From NCBI GenBank assembly GCA_900618795.1, contig UYJD01000002.1, positions 2,425,077-2,489,076 on the forward strand: DNA of 64,000 nucleotides, in the 5' to 3' direction. Each line of letters begins with the position of its first letter. Positions within the stretch are counted from its first letter, which is position 1. A program made the position numbers and the translations under genes. The DNA is from Cyanodermella asteris (taxonomy: Eukaryota > Ascomycota > Lecanoromycetes > Ostropales > Stictidaceae). The notes beneath the pieces were generated by a model. The model did not search any database and was not told the DNA's origin. It worked only from the letters and a program-made list of their open reading frames with translations. Positions 32,984 to 43,949 of this stretch are shown in pieces.

Positions 32984-34438
32984 ATGGCTGCCAACGTTTC
33001 CAACCACGCAGCCACCCTACCTCCCCTGCCAGAGTACGAGCTTCATTCCCGGCCGTCTCTGCTTCCCTTTCTCGACGACAAGACATTGACTCTGTTGGCT
33101 CCAATCGTCGCATACTGGATTGTTTCAGTGTTCTGGCACGTCATCGACGAGCTCGACGTCTTCCCGCAATATCGCCTCCACACTCCTGCAGAGATTTTGA
33201 AGCGCAACCACGCCGGCCGATGGGAGGTCTTTCGCGATGTCATCATCCAGCAGATCATTCAGACAGCTACAGGCTGGTTGGCGAACTTGACAGAGCCGGA
33301 CGACTTGATCGGCAGGGAGCAATACGATGTGGCGGTATGGGGTCAAAGAATCCGTGCTGCGCAACGGGCTATACCAAGTGTTCTAGGTGTTTTGGGTGTA
33401 GATGCGATTGGTCTCAGCAAGCAGTATGCTGGAACTCATCCAATGCTTGCTGGTGCAATCGCTGGTGGCGTCTATCCGTCCCTGAAGATATCGACGATCG
33501 GTGGCAACATTCCACAATTCGCCAGTTGGGAACTCACTCTGGCAAGCGCAATTTACTGGTACATGATTCCAGCCTTGCAATTCTTCGTCGCCACCATCAT
33601 CGTCGACACCTGGCAATACTTCCTCCACCGTGCAATGCACATGAACAAATGGCTATACACGACTTTCCACAGCCGCCACCACCGCTTGTACGTGCCATAC
33701 GCTTACGGCGCTCTATACAACCATCCTTTCGAAGGTTTCCTGCTCGACACTCTCGGCGCCGTGATCGCTTACAAGGTTACGGGCATGTCGACACTCCAGG
33801 GTGCGGCCTTCTTCACCGGATCGACCATCAAGACCGTGGACGACCACTGTGGCTACCATCTACCCTGGGACCCGCTTCAGCTTGTCACCAGCAACAATGC
33901 AGGATACCACGATGTACACCATCAAAGCTGGGGCATCAAGACCAACTTCAGCCAACCTTTCTTCACCTTCTGGGATCGCATCCTGGGTACAAAGTGGGTT
34001 GGCGGAGACGTTAGTGCAAGGTACGAGAGGGCAAAGCTCAAGGCTCAGAGGGAGATGGACAAAGACAATCGCAACGCACAAGTTACCAAGTCATTGGCAT
34101 CAGACAGCAAGAAAGCCGGAGATGCACCGTATCAGAACGAGTTGGCGAACGCCACCGAGCTCAGCGGCCTGCCAGTTAGCCTCCAGAGCCCAGCTGCTCC
34201 ACAGGGTAAGGCTGCGAAACAAGCGGCCGGGTCAAGAGAGCAAGTCCTCGAGGACCCAAATTCCGGAGCAGGTGGGGTTGAGGTCCTACGCGAGGAAGCA
34301 GCCGAAGAGAGGAAAGAGACACGGCGGAGCGCCCGTCACAGAGCAGCGAGTTCGCTGACCAGCGACGGTATGAAGGGCCTGCGTGAGCGCGTAAGCAGCC
34401 ACGGCAGAACGGGCGGCGTTCTTGGAATGGACCATTGA
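32984..34438 (+). CDS. Sphinganine C4-hydroxylase (SUR2 type)
   Basis: An ER membrane di-iron hydroxylase that converts sphinganine to phytosphingosine in ceramide synthesis. An intronless 484-residue protein starting MAANVSNHAATLPPLPEYEL. Membrane spans are seen near residues 35-52 and 190-210. The fatty acid hydroxylase histidine boxes are in order: FLHRAMHMNKW, FHSRHHRLYVPY, and DDHCGYHLPW with NNAGYHDVHHQSWGIKTNFS. The C-terminal 120 residues are polar and Ala/Glu/Lys-rich with no known domain. Close fungal SUR2 proteins share the 80-residue stretch between the first span and the histidine boxes, so I consider it normal. Confidence 0.94.
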   Translation: MAANVSNHAATLPPLPEYELHSRPSLLPFLDDKTLTLLAPIVAYWIVSVFWHVIDELDVFPQYRLHTPAEILKRNHAGRWEVFRDVIIQQIIQTATGWLANLTEPDDLIGREQYDVAVWGQRIRAAQRAIPSVLGVLGVDAIGLSKQYAGTHPMLAGAIAGGVYPSLKISTIGGNIPQFASWELTLASAIYWYMIPALQFFVATIIVDTWQYFLHRAMHMNKWLYTTFHSRHHRLYVPYAYGALYNHPFEGFLLDTLGAVIAYKVTGMSTLQGAAFFTGSTIKTVDDHCGYHLPWDPLQLVTSNNAGYHDVHHQSWGIKTNFSQPFFTFWDRILGTKWVGGDVSARYERAKLKAQREMDKDNRNAQVTKSLASDSKKAGDAPYQNELANATELSGLPVSLQSPAAPQGKAAKQAAGSREQVLEDPNSGAGGVEVLREEAAEERKETRRSARHRAASSLTSDGMKGLRERVSSHGRTGGVLGMDH

Positions 34439-34998
34439 AATCACTACGCGGGTGGTGGCATGTATGTAATGACTATTATTGGTGCTGTGTATTATAGATG
34501 GCTTGGCACGGTCAGGCTTGGATGGCCACTGACGGCGTTCCTCGTCGATACGATTTGAATTCATATTTTCTTTCATCATGGCGTACAAATTTATGAGTAC
34601 AGGTGCAGTAGGTCATTTCTGCCAGGGGGAATGTCCTGGTATATGCCGCGGGTCTGCCGTGGTTGATGCTGTCGGCATAAGGACCGACGGCCCTCCCACA
34701 GAACAGATATCATTGGTGCAAATGTTCCTCCTGGAGTGCAGGACGGGCTTGGCGATGAATCTAAAATGTGATTTCGAGTCCTCCTCTTGCTTGTTGACGA
34801 ACTATCTTGCTTTCAGGTCAGTTGCACTGTCAGCCTGCAAAAGTCTTGCGAGCGTCGGTAGTATCTGTTGCAGCCGCATCCACAGACTAACCCGGATCCC
34901 CCTGGTATTGTCAGAATGTAACACCTGGCTCGAGACCTTTCTATACGATACCCCTCGCCCAAGTCGGACGCGCACCGCACCACTCTCCCTCCTCTGCC
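34439..34998. other. Intergenic or unresolved 5' end of the sulfotransferase-like gene
   Basis: Contains the hydroxylase 3' end. A CTAAC branch-like motif at about 34887-34891 followed by a CAG at 34912-34914 could mark an intron end leading into the downstream gene. I could not join any upstream ATG exon in the right phase. Confidence 0.4.
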
Positions 34999-35844
34999 CT
35001 CGGTCCTTCACGCTCCGGTACCGACTCCCCCCGTTCCGCCCTGCTAGCTCTCAGCCAAGGCCCGGTCTTCCACGGCTATGAAGGAACATCGCGGACCCCA
35101 CCAACATGGCGTCCCATTGTCTTGCTCGGACGACGCACGTACGGCTCAACTGTCAGCCCGGACCATGGTCTGACACGAGCCGAGTTTGATGCCATCTGCG
35201 GAGATTGTGCTGCTGCCGTCACGGATATGCCCATGGTGGCGTTTGCAGCGGAGCTGATTGAGCTGTACCCGGAAGGCAAGGTTGTGTTGAATACGAGAGA
35301 GTTGGAGGGATGGTGGAGGAGCTTTGAGGGTACGTTTGGGAGATGGTTGTACGGGAGTGGCATGGTTGGTGAAGCTTCGATCTGGGGACGTGTGCTGCAG
35401 AGGGTCGGGTGGATGCTCTTTTGGCTGAGAGCGGATTTCTGTGCGGAGCTGTACTGGCTAGGTCAGTGTATGCAGTTCCACGCATAGAGGTGGAATAACA
35501 GTTCTGTCGCTGGTCATCGTGCAACAGGGAAGTGGAGGTATAGAGAACACGTTGCGATGGTCAAAGGGATGGTGCCTAAGGAAAAGTTGCTTGAGTGGTC
35601 ACCAGCGGATGGCTGGGAGCCACTGTGTGAGTTCTTGGGGGGGGAGGTACCGAGAGAAGGCACAACTGGCAAGATATTGAGATTTCCTAGCGGTAACACG
35701 CCAGGAGACTTTGACAGAAGGTTGGGAGATATTCTCAAGGATTATCGGAGGAAGGCTGATTTCAACGTTGCAGTGGCGTTTGTGGTCTTGAGCATTTTGA
35801 TATATGGAAGCCTGAATTGCGCAGGGGCGGTGGATTTGTCCTAG
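34999..35844 (+). CDS. Sulfotransferase-like P-loop protein, start unresolved
   Basis: The visible protein has an intron at 35462-35527 and about 260 residues. It begins in the nucleotide loop (LGPSRSGTDSPRSALLAL, family pattern G.PRTGT.SL..AL) and continues with GPVFHGYEG, then MPMVAFAAELIELYPEGKVV with the following LNTRE. It goes on to LLEWSPADGWEPLCEFLGGE after the splice, all typical of the Sulfotransfer_4 family common in ascomycetes. The end is hydrophobic (FNVAVAFVVLSILIYGSLNC), suggesting a C-terminal membrane anchor. No ATG lies in frame upstream before a stop at 34888; an unseen first exon or loss of the start would both explain this. The substrate is unknown; many members may not be sulfotransferases. 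Confidence 0.72.
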
Positions 35845-36753
35845 TACAAGAAATGAAAATTGCGTCGAAGCAAGAATGGAAATTTTGTCTTTGTGTGCCT
35901 GTCCCAGGAATGACGGTATCAATGCAGCTGTCCAAACACAGCGAAATGCCGCGTCAGATAGGTGAATGATTCCTGTGGGATTGATTGACTGAGCAACTAC
36001 CAATCTCTCCATATCCTACAACAATCAAATCTATCCAGACATGAATTCGATTTACTGACCTGATTTATTTTTCTTGGAAAAAACATTGTTATGAAGTACA
36101 GAAATAGATAGTGTCAATTCCGCCCTTACATATACCCGAAAGAGTGATCGTGCGGTGTCGATGCACAACCTTTGAATATCAGACTAGCTTGATCGACTGG
36201 GAGTACCAGTCTGCGTAATGTACACGTGAGGCAGATTTGACCTCTGGCCATACCACTTAGATATGGCTGTCACATTAGGCTAGGCGCAAGCCACAGTTTG
36301 TGGAGCAGAGCGACTCCGCCAGCAAGATCATCTGCTCATTAGGATAGGCTTATGCCTCATATCGAGCGCTCATATCTACGACCGGCGGGCCTCGGAGATG
36401 AACATGAGCAGATTGCCGGTCCCGTGAGCAGGTATGGGCAGCTCAACAGAGCTTCATGCAGAGTATGGCAGGGAAGATCATGTAAGGAAACGAATGGCAG
36501 CTGACACGATGCGGCGCCAAGAGCAGGACGGATCGGGCTTGGTCGCCTCCGAGAACGTCATGGATGCAGTTCAGTGGTCAGTGCAGTGGTCACGGCAACC
36601 GAGCTCCGCCCAGAGCAGGCTCCACGCTTATCACCCCAGCTTGCAGCTCAGTCCTCTGTTCTCACATCTTCATCCTCCTCTGTGCAAGCTTGAGCTACCT
36701 CTCCAGCTTGTATTTCCCTCCATTCTTCGACATATCATTCGAGGTAGTCCACC
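35845..36753. other. Intergenic, promoter of the carboxypeptidase gene
   Basis: About 0.9 kb without a gene. CT-rich leader sequence from about 36640 to 36750 directly precedes the next start codon. Nothing else is recognised. Confidence 0.4.
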
Positions 36754-38452
36754 ATGAAGCTCCTCGCCACAGCCGCCCTTGTGGGCGCCGCCACCGCGGC
36801 AAGGCCTCAACAGATCCCCATGCAGGGCACCTTCGAGTCTGTCAAGCAGTCTGTCAAGGACGCGGCCTCAAAATGGCCCGAGACCCTTCAGCATCTCGAG
36901 GAGTCGTTCGGAAAGATGACCGCCGAGGCGAAGGCAGCCTGGGACGAGGTCTCTATGCTCTTCCCCGACCAGATGGAGGCTTCCCAGTTCTTCTCCATGC
37001 CCAAGAAGCACACGCGCCGCCATGACAGCGAGTGGGACCACATCGTCCGTGGCGCCGACATCCAGAATGTCTGGGTCGAGAACGCCGCCGGCCAGAAAGA
37101 GCGTGAGATCGATGGCAAGCTCGAGACATACGACATGCGCGTCAAGAAGGTTGACCCAAGTGCCCTCGGCATCGACCCGGATGTCAAGCAGTACAGTGGT
37201 TACTTGGACGACAACGAGAACGACAAGCATCTATTCTACTGTGAGTTTTGATGACTACACCAATCTACACTATTTCGTATTCTGACTCTTCCCAGGGTTC
37301 TTTGAGTCGAGAAACGACCCCAAGAACGACCCCGTCGTTTTGTGGTTGAATGGCGGCCCAGGCTGCTCTTCTCTCACTGGTCTGTTCATGGAACTCGGGC
37401 CGTCAAGCATCACAACAAAGGTTGCTCCTGAATACAATCCGTACTCGTGGAACAGCAATGCCTCCGTCATCTTCCTTGACCAGCCCGTCAACGTTGGCTA
37501 TTCTTATTCTGGCTCCGGCGTCAGCGACACTGTTGCCGCTGGCAAGGACGTCTACGCCCTCCTTACTCTCTTCTTCAAGCAGTTCCCCGAATACGCCAAG
37601 CAGGACTTCCACATTGCTGGCGAGTCCTACGCTGGTCACTACATCCCGGTCTTCACCTCCGAGATTCTTTCCCACAAGAAGCGCAACATCAACCTCAAGT
37701 CCGTCCTCATTGGCAACGGTCTTACCGATGGCTACACCCAGTACGAGCACTACCGCCCCATGGCCTGTGGTGATGGTGGATGGCCTGCCGTTCTGTCCGA
37801 GTCTGAGTGCCAGGCCATGGACAACGCCCTTCCCCGCTGCCAGAGCTTGATCGAGAACTGCTACAACAGCGAGAGTGTCTGGACTTGCGTCCCTGCTAGC
37901 ATCTACTGCAACAACGCCATGATCGGCCCCTACCAGCGCACTGGCCAGAACGTTTACGACGTCCGTGGCAAATGCGAGGACGACAGCAACTTGTGCTACA
38001 GCGCTCTGGGCGACATTTCTTCCTATCTGAACAAGAAGGAGGTCATGAAGGCCGTTGGTGCCGAAGTTGACAGCTACGATAGCTGCAACTTTGATATTAA
38101 TCGTAACTTCCTCTTCAACGGAGACTGGATGCAGCCATACCACCGCGTTGTCCCTGGCATTCTCGACGAGATCCCCGTTCTCGTTTATGCAGGAGACGCT
38201 GACTACATCTGCAACTGGCTCGGCAACCGCGCCTGGACCGAGAAGCTTGAGTGGAGTGGCAAGAAGGCCTTCAACAAAGAGAAGCTCGCGACCTTGAAGC
38301 ACAGCGACAGCGGCGACAAGATCGGCACCTACAAGAGCGCTGGCAACCTTACCTTCTTGACCATCCACGCGGCCGGTCACATGGTCCCTTACGACCAGCC
38401 TGAGGCTTCTCTGGACTTCTTCAACCGCTGGCTCGGTGGTGAGTGGATGTAG
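36754..38452 (+). CDS. cpyA: Carboxypeptidase Y, vacuolar serine carboxypeptidase
   Basis: Two exons (36754-37240 and 37296-38452; 55-base intron) give 547 residues. A signal peptide ([15 protein letters not shown]) is followed by a propeptide of about 110 residues. The mature S10 peptidase has [20 protein letters not shown], the nucleophile serine in [13 protein letters not shown], the aspartate in [16 protein letters not shown] and the histidine in [15 protein letters not shown]. Splicing completes [13 protein letters not shown], a strongly conserved block. Several paired Cys stretches fit the disulfides of this family. It converges on the SAPS gene. Confidence 0.97.
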
Positions 38453-39000
38453 ATGAGTCGCAGCATGTAGTGGGCTCAGTACCCGTCCGATCGTTCTGCG
38501 AGCGCAGCTAGCAACGGCAATTGATGGGTGCCCGTTTAGCCATAAGTTATATATGAATCCCTTCAGATTGGGTATCCTACTGTACATTGTAACATTCATG
38601 CTCATGAACCCGTGGCGTAAATCCTCAAATGACCACCAACAGCATTCGCGCCGCCACCACCAGAAGCGTTGCATCAGAGACTGTATAGAAAAGTATTCCC
38701 CGCGTGCGTCTCGGAGCAGCTGACATAACATCGAATGGGGCTCAATCAGTCGATGGTAGATCGCACACTCACCTCTTTCAGTTTCATGCTTCCTTCCGCT
38801 GTAGAATCGTCGATGTTGTCAGAGTCCAAGTCGCTGCTCTGCTCGCTGCCAGAGCTCCTGCTCCCACCCCGCTCTCCGGTATAGTCCCTCTCCACGACCC
38901 TGCCGCGATCCGGTCCCGGCTCCAGCGAGAGCCTGATCGGAATGTCCTCGCCTTCCTCCTCATCCGACTCGCCCCGCCCAGCAGCCTCACCAAAGTCGAC
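38453..39000 (-). other. 3' region of the SAPS gene with an in-frame coding-like extension
   Basis: Directly after the SAPS stop (TGA, 39001-39003) the same frame stays open for 84 codons to a second TGA at 38746-38748. The translation is acidic and Ser-rich (VDFGEAAGRGESDEEEGEDI, later SEQSSDLDSDNIDDSTAEG), like the tail before the stop. A GTGAGT donor-like site follows the GAG codon at about 38773. The rest, to 38453, is the carboxypeptidase 3' region. Confidence 0.5.
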
Positions 39001-42000
39001 TCAATCCGCACTCTGACGCTTCGGGTCCCGCTGCGTCGTCGAGGAATCGACCCAATCCGAGCTTTCATCCGGGGCGTCGATTTCGGTCCTGTCCCTGTCG
39101 ATGTTCGCCCAAGGGTCGCCGTCGTCGTCGCCGCCGTCGGAGACCGGCAGGTTCAGGGAGCTGAAGGCGGCGGACAGCGACGTTGCCGCGTCGGGGGAGG
39201 AGCCGGGAGCGGCGGTTTCGGTTTCGACAGCGCCGCTGTTGTGTCGTGCCAGTCTCGCTGCCAGCTGGCGTCGGGCTCGGGAAGGGGGGATGTTGAGGGG
39301 AGGAGGTATGCCCGGGACGTCTCCGGATCGGCCTTCTTCGCCTTCTGCGCCGTCTCCACCGGACGCGCCTTCTTTGTTTGGTGAGAAGATCGATAGGGCA
39401 GACAAGGACGACGGCGTGTATGCGGCGTACTGCTGCGACGACGTTAGCAAATGGTCAGAAAGCAAGATCGATGGCAATTGACGATGATGTCGTCGAAATG
39501 AGTGAGAAGCAACGTCAACAGCAGACGCCAGATATGCGAGAGAAGCCATTTAGCTTGGAGCACGTATCTCTAATATTGCTCATGGAAAATGCGTCATGGC
39601 CAAGGCTCAGGCTGGGCTGGGTGTATCAGAGATAATGTGCTGTGGCCGTCTCATATCCAATTCGTGTCTGTCAACAACTTCCCTTCATGCTCTTCACTCA
39701 TCTTTGCCGATCAATGGCGGGACGTATCAAGAAACAGAGCACCCACTTGTTCATGTCGCGAAGCACCCTCCTCATGTTCACCAATCTCTTCCATGTCGTC
39801 GTCCTCTTCGTCACTGGAGCTGCCAAACCCACTAAGCAGGGAGCCACCACTGACAAAGCCTGCAGCGGCTCCATTTTCTCCGAGGTCGCTTCCTCCAGCA
39901 AGACCTGCGCCAGCAAGACCGCCCGAACCGCTGTTGAAGCCATTGCCGGAGTTCACGGCGTTCAGAACAGCCTGGCGAGGTCCGCCCACCGCATCAGGTC
40001 GCACACCACCAAGAATGGCGTTGTCGCGCTCCCGAGTCTCGGCCAGCGTGTTGTCAACATAGTCGGTCCAAATCTTGGAGCTGACCTTCTCAATGACTAG
40101 CTCAGAAAGCATCTCGGGTGGATGCCTCTCGCTGAACTTGACAACTTCTTCGGCGATCAATGTGAGATGTCCCATATATCCTAGCCTCATGCTGCTATGT
40201 GCTTCTGCTTCATCACTCCGTAACTGTCCCTCGATGATGCGATCCGTGATTCGGCCAGTATCGAAAAGATCGATGGCGAGGAAACGATTATAGCCGCGGT
40301 CCATAGGGCCGTTAAAGACTTGCTGTACGACGTCATATACTACATTGTGGAGGAAGTTGTTCCACGGGAAACGGAAAAAGAAGTCCTGTAGAGAGATTAG
40401 CGTTAGGTAGAATAAGAGGAAGCAGTGGAGTAATGGCGTACTAGTATCGTGGGTATCACTTTATGCTCAACAAACATCATCTTCAAATGATCACCGACCA
40501 AGGGCCGGCCATCAACATCCTGTTCAACCTGCTCATCTTGTGCATTTGCGGTCGCGTCCTCACCCCCGGCGTCAGTGTGTACGGCGGTCTGGGATTGCGT
40601 CGGCTCATGCGGGGCTTCTGCTTTTTCAGACGAAAGTTGTGGTTCTTCCGAAGTGGCCTGCGTCTCCTGTGGACTTTGAACCTTCTTCACAAAAAGTGGT
40701 GCTGGCTTGTCTTCCGGATGAGGAGATAGATCGCGCATAGTGCTGCCCTCCGTCTCCAAATGGCTTGTTCCCAGAGTATCTTGTCTTGTGGGAAGAGGTG
40801 GCGCTTCAGCAGCTAATGAGCCTGGCCCGAGGTGTGACTCGATGGCATCAACAAGCTGTTCACTGGTGCTCTTATCGGCGATGTCCGAAACTCTGGGTTC
40901 TCCTTCGACACCAACGCCGGATTCGGACTCTTTCGCTGGGGCCTGAAGGTCTTCCAGGCTTGACTTCTCTGGCTCAGTTGAAAGGTCGTCGCTGGTCTTC
41001 GGCTCGATCTTGGGTGAGGTGAGAGGTTCGTCAAAGAACTCGTCGTCCAAGGACAGCCTTGACTTCGAGGGTCTTATACGTTGTACTTGACTGTCATTAT
41101 CATCCTCCGAAGCCAGTTTTGCCTTCTCTTCGTGACTGCCCTCAAGCTCCACGGACGTCCCAAGCTCTTCGAAGCCATCCTCATCCGCGCTATTTGTGAC
41201 TTCGAGCTTCCGACCCAACTCCATATTCTCGTCGCCGAATTCTGAAGAGTTGCGACCGGTGAGCTGTGTCTGTTCCTCAGCCGAGCTGGTTCCTGATCGG
41301 CTTCTGGACAGTGTTCCTTCCACGCGAAGTCGCTCTCGCTCTTGATCTTTTTGTCTAACAAATGCCTCACTACCGCGCTCGTTCAGGAGACCCATGTTGC
41401 TACAGTGGAGCAGCTCTGCCATCAGCTCGCACGTCTTGAATCTGTCAAAGCCCAAGGGCTCGATGGTTTTGCCAAATGCAACCTTCAGTGCCCGTCCACG
41501 CTTCCCAGATGTTGCTTCGTGAGTTTCGAGTGTATATCTTGGGTCGGTGAGTAGCGCCGTAAAGTGTGGCACGTTATCTGCAAAGAGCCGCAGAAGGGTG
41601 CCCAGATATATCGGGTCGCTGCTGGAGGGAGACGCCTCCGGTCCACCACCGACCTCAGGATCATAGTCGGAATTGTTTTTCCGAATAACCTCGATGACAA
41701 TTCCGACACCGACGGTCAACGGGTTGCCGCCTTCCAACATGTCGGAAATGAGACTGCGTACGCAGACGTCAGACACTAGCTGGCGAGTTAAGCTGTTGGG
41801 GCCAATGCACTGCTGCTCATTCTGAGAAGCATTGGCCGAAATGGTCACAATCGCTTTGATGAAATCCCCGGCAGCGATCTGGGTCGACGTCGAATGCGAG
41901 GACCCGACGAAGGACAACAGCGACGGCATGAGATCTTGGTCATGCAGCCACTGTCAAGGGCGTCAGTAGGTCGAACATGCGAGCCGGACTTGGACACGGA

Positions 42001-42692
42001 CTTACCTCTATTACACCGGCACCGCCTTCAGATCTCTCGACGCTGATCATCTTCAAAAGTACATCCATAATGTTTGGGGTGTCAATGTGTTTCAAGACCA
42101 TCGGAACAAAGCTGCCGTACGACCTGACAAAGTCGAGCATTTCGCCTGTTTTCTTATCCAACAGCGGCTCGACGATCTTAGAGAAGTAGCTTGCTGTCAC
42201 GGGATCCAAGGGCGCGTCCCTCTCCAAAAAAGACCAAAACTTGCGAAGCGAGTCCTTGCACTCGAGCATGGCCTCCATGATGGACCATGTTTCCGAGGAC
42301 AGGATCTCGCACGCGGCGAATGCATACTTCTGACGGTTCTTCTCCTGCTTGTCCAGCTCTTCCCGTTCCTCCTGACGCTTCGTCTTTGTGTCTTTGGTCC
42401 TGTTCAAGCTCAGACTGCGCATGCCAGCAAAGGTGCGGCGGGCGGGCTCTGGCTCGTCGTCATCTTGGTCGACATCCTCGTCGGGGACGTCGATGGGGGG
42501 AGCGGTCACATAGTCGAAGAGTCGACGAAGGATGTCTTCGTCCCGGAGGTAGTCAATGAGCTTCGAATTGTGCTGTTTGAGCTCCTGGATCAGGTCGGTT
42601 TCGTCGAGCACCTCCTCGAGGGTCACGTCAGGCTTGTCGAGAATGGAATCGATGGTGGATATGTTGGCGTATCCACCAAAACGCCAAAACAT
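39001..42692 (-). CDS. SAPS-domain protein, Sit4/PP6 phosphatase regulatory subunit
   Basis: A 1088-residue protein from four exons (42006-42692, 40442-41950, 39747-40385, 39001-39432; introns 41951-42005, 40386-40441 and 39433-39746). The start MFWRFGGYANISTIDSILDK is the hallmark of the Sap155/Sap185/Sap190 family. The SAPS core continues through FAACEILSSETWSIMEAMLE and NIMDVLLKMI, into DFFFRFPWNNFLHNVVYDVV. Between these lies a long Glu/Ser-rich insert (about residues 430-730). Members hold the Sit4-type phosphatase and tie it to TOR signalling and the G1/S transition. The third intron is unusually long (314 bases). The frame ends at a TGA after which coding-like sequence continues; see findings. 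Confidence 0.93.
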
Positions 42693-43949
42693 GGTGGGCT
42701 AGCAATGATTGACATGCGACGCCCACCAGACGTCCAAGCAAAGCACGTTTGATGGGCTGAGATGTGGGATCCGTCGCTTGCTTCGAGGTCGGGCTGCGGC
42801 GGCCACCAATTCCGATCAGCGGTCTCGTCGCAGCAGCAGCATCGGCTGTGTTCGGCGCTTGTGTGGGCGAGACAACCAAGGGTGCTCCCGGCTGACAAAC
42901 AAGCATCCGCTAGCCCAGACACGGCAAGATGAAAGCTTCTCGAGGTTGATACACTCTTCTTTATCGCCGTAGACGGTAGATAGTCGAAGCTCGAGCGTCC
43001 AGCTTGACCAAGGGCGGGGTCGTTTGAGCAACGGCGGCGCTACGAGGCTCGAACAAGGCGAGGAAGGCGGCGTGTCTCACTATTCCTTCCTGAAGGGGAG
43101 TGCGGGTCTACATTGATCTCATGTCTAGTAGGTACGTTACAGGTCAACTACTCTAGTACTACCTAGGTGCCTTACCGACGGTATGAAGAGACGCATTGCA
43201 GTCAGTGGTGGCTGCCTGGCTGTCTGGCTTCGGCAGGGCCGCGAAGCAGCTGGCCACGCGGTGGGAACAATAGCTAGACCCCCCCAAGTCGAGCGACAGC
43301 CCCGGGGGGGACAGTGAGGGTCTCCGGGCGGTGTGATGGAGGGTCCGGGTGAGAGCTCCGAGCGGCCTCACGAGGGGCTTCTCACCTAATTTTCGCGCTG
43401 GGTGATGGCGCTGAGGCTGCGAGCACGGGCCGTGTTGTTGTTGTTGCCGGGGACACGGGTGCCGCCGGACGCGGCTTAGCGCGCTCGCTCAGCGGCCTCG
43501 GCCGCCGTCCACAATCTGCAGTGAGCGGCCTACTAGCGGATCCACTCGCGTGGCACGGGCTTGCATATCGATAAGCGAATGTTTACTTTCCAGCAGCTCT
43601 TGAAACCACTTCATTTGGCATCGTGAGCGTTTCTTGCGGCTTCATACATGCCACACTGAGCGAGAAGACGTGCGCGTTCACCCAATTCGTCGTGCGTGCA
43701 CTTGTTTTGCCGTGCACGTGCCATCGCATGCCCGCCGCCAAATCACAGACGCGCCGCGCGAGCTCATAGTTCCCTCCTCTCGTCCCGTCAACCTTTCCTC
43801 CTTCACCCTTCCTGCACACCCTACACTCGAGACTGAAACAAGCAAGTACGATACCAAACTCACCCAGAATCGAGTGCCAAGGCACCCTCTCATAGTAAGT
43901 GCCATTTTCTTCGCAGAGCAGGCACCGTTGACTGACATTGGCAAGCACC
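42693..43949. other. Divergent intergenic region, SAPS and orphan gene promoters
   Basis: About 1.26 kb. It includes CCTAGGT-type sequence near 43163-43168, a C-run/G-run pair (about 43279-43312) and a GTT run at about 43435-43447. CT-rich sequence precedes the plus-strand gene. No gene is supported. Confidence 0.4.

Noticed and set aside
37403-38731. 442-residue minus-strand open frame over carboxypeptidase Y
   Set aside because: Antisense shadow; the plus-strand gene has all catalytic residues.
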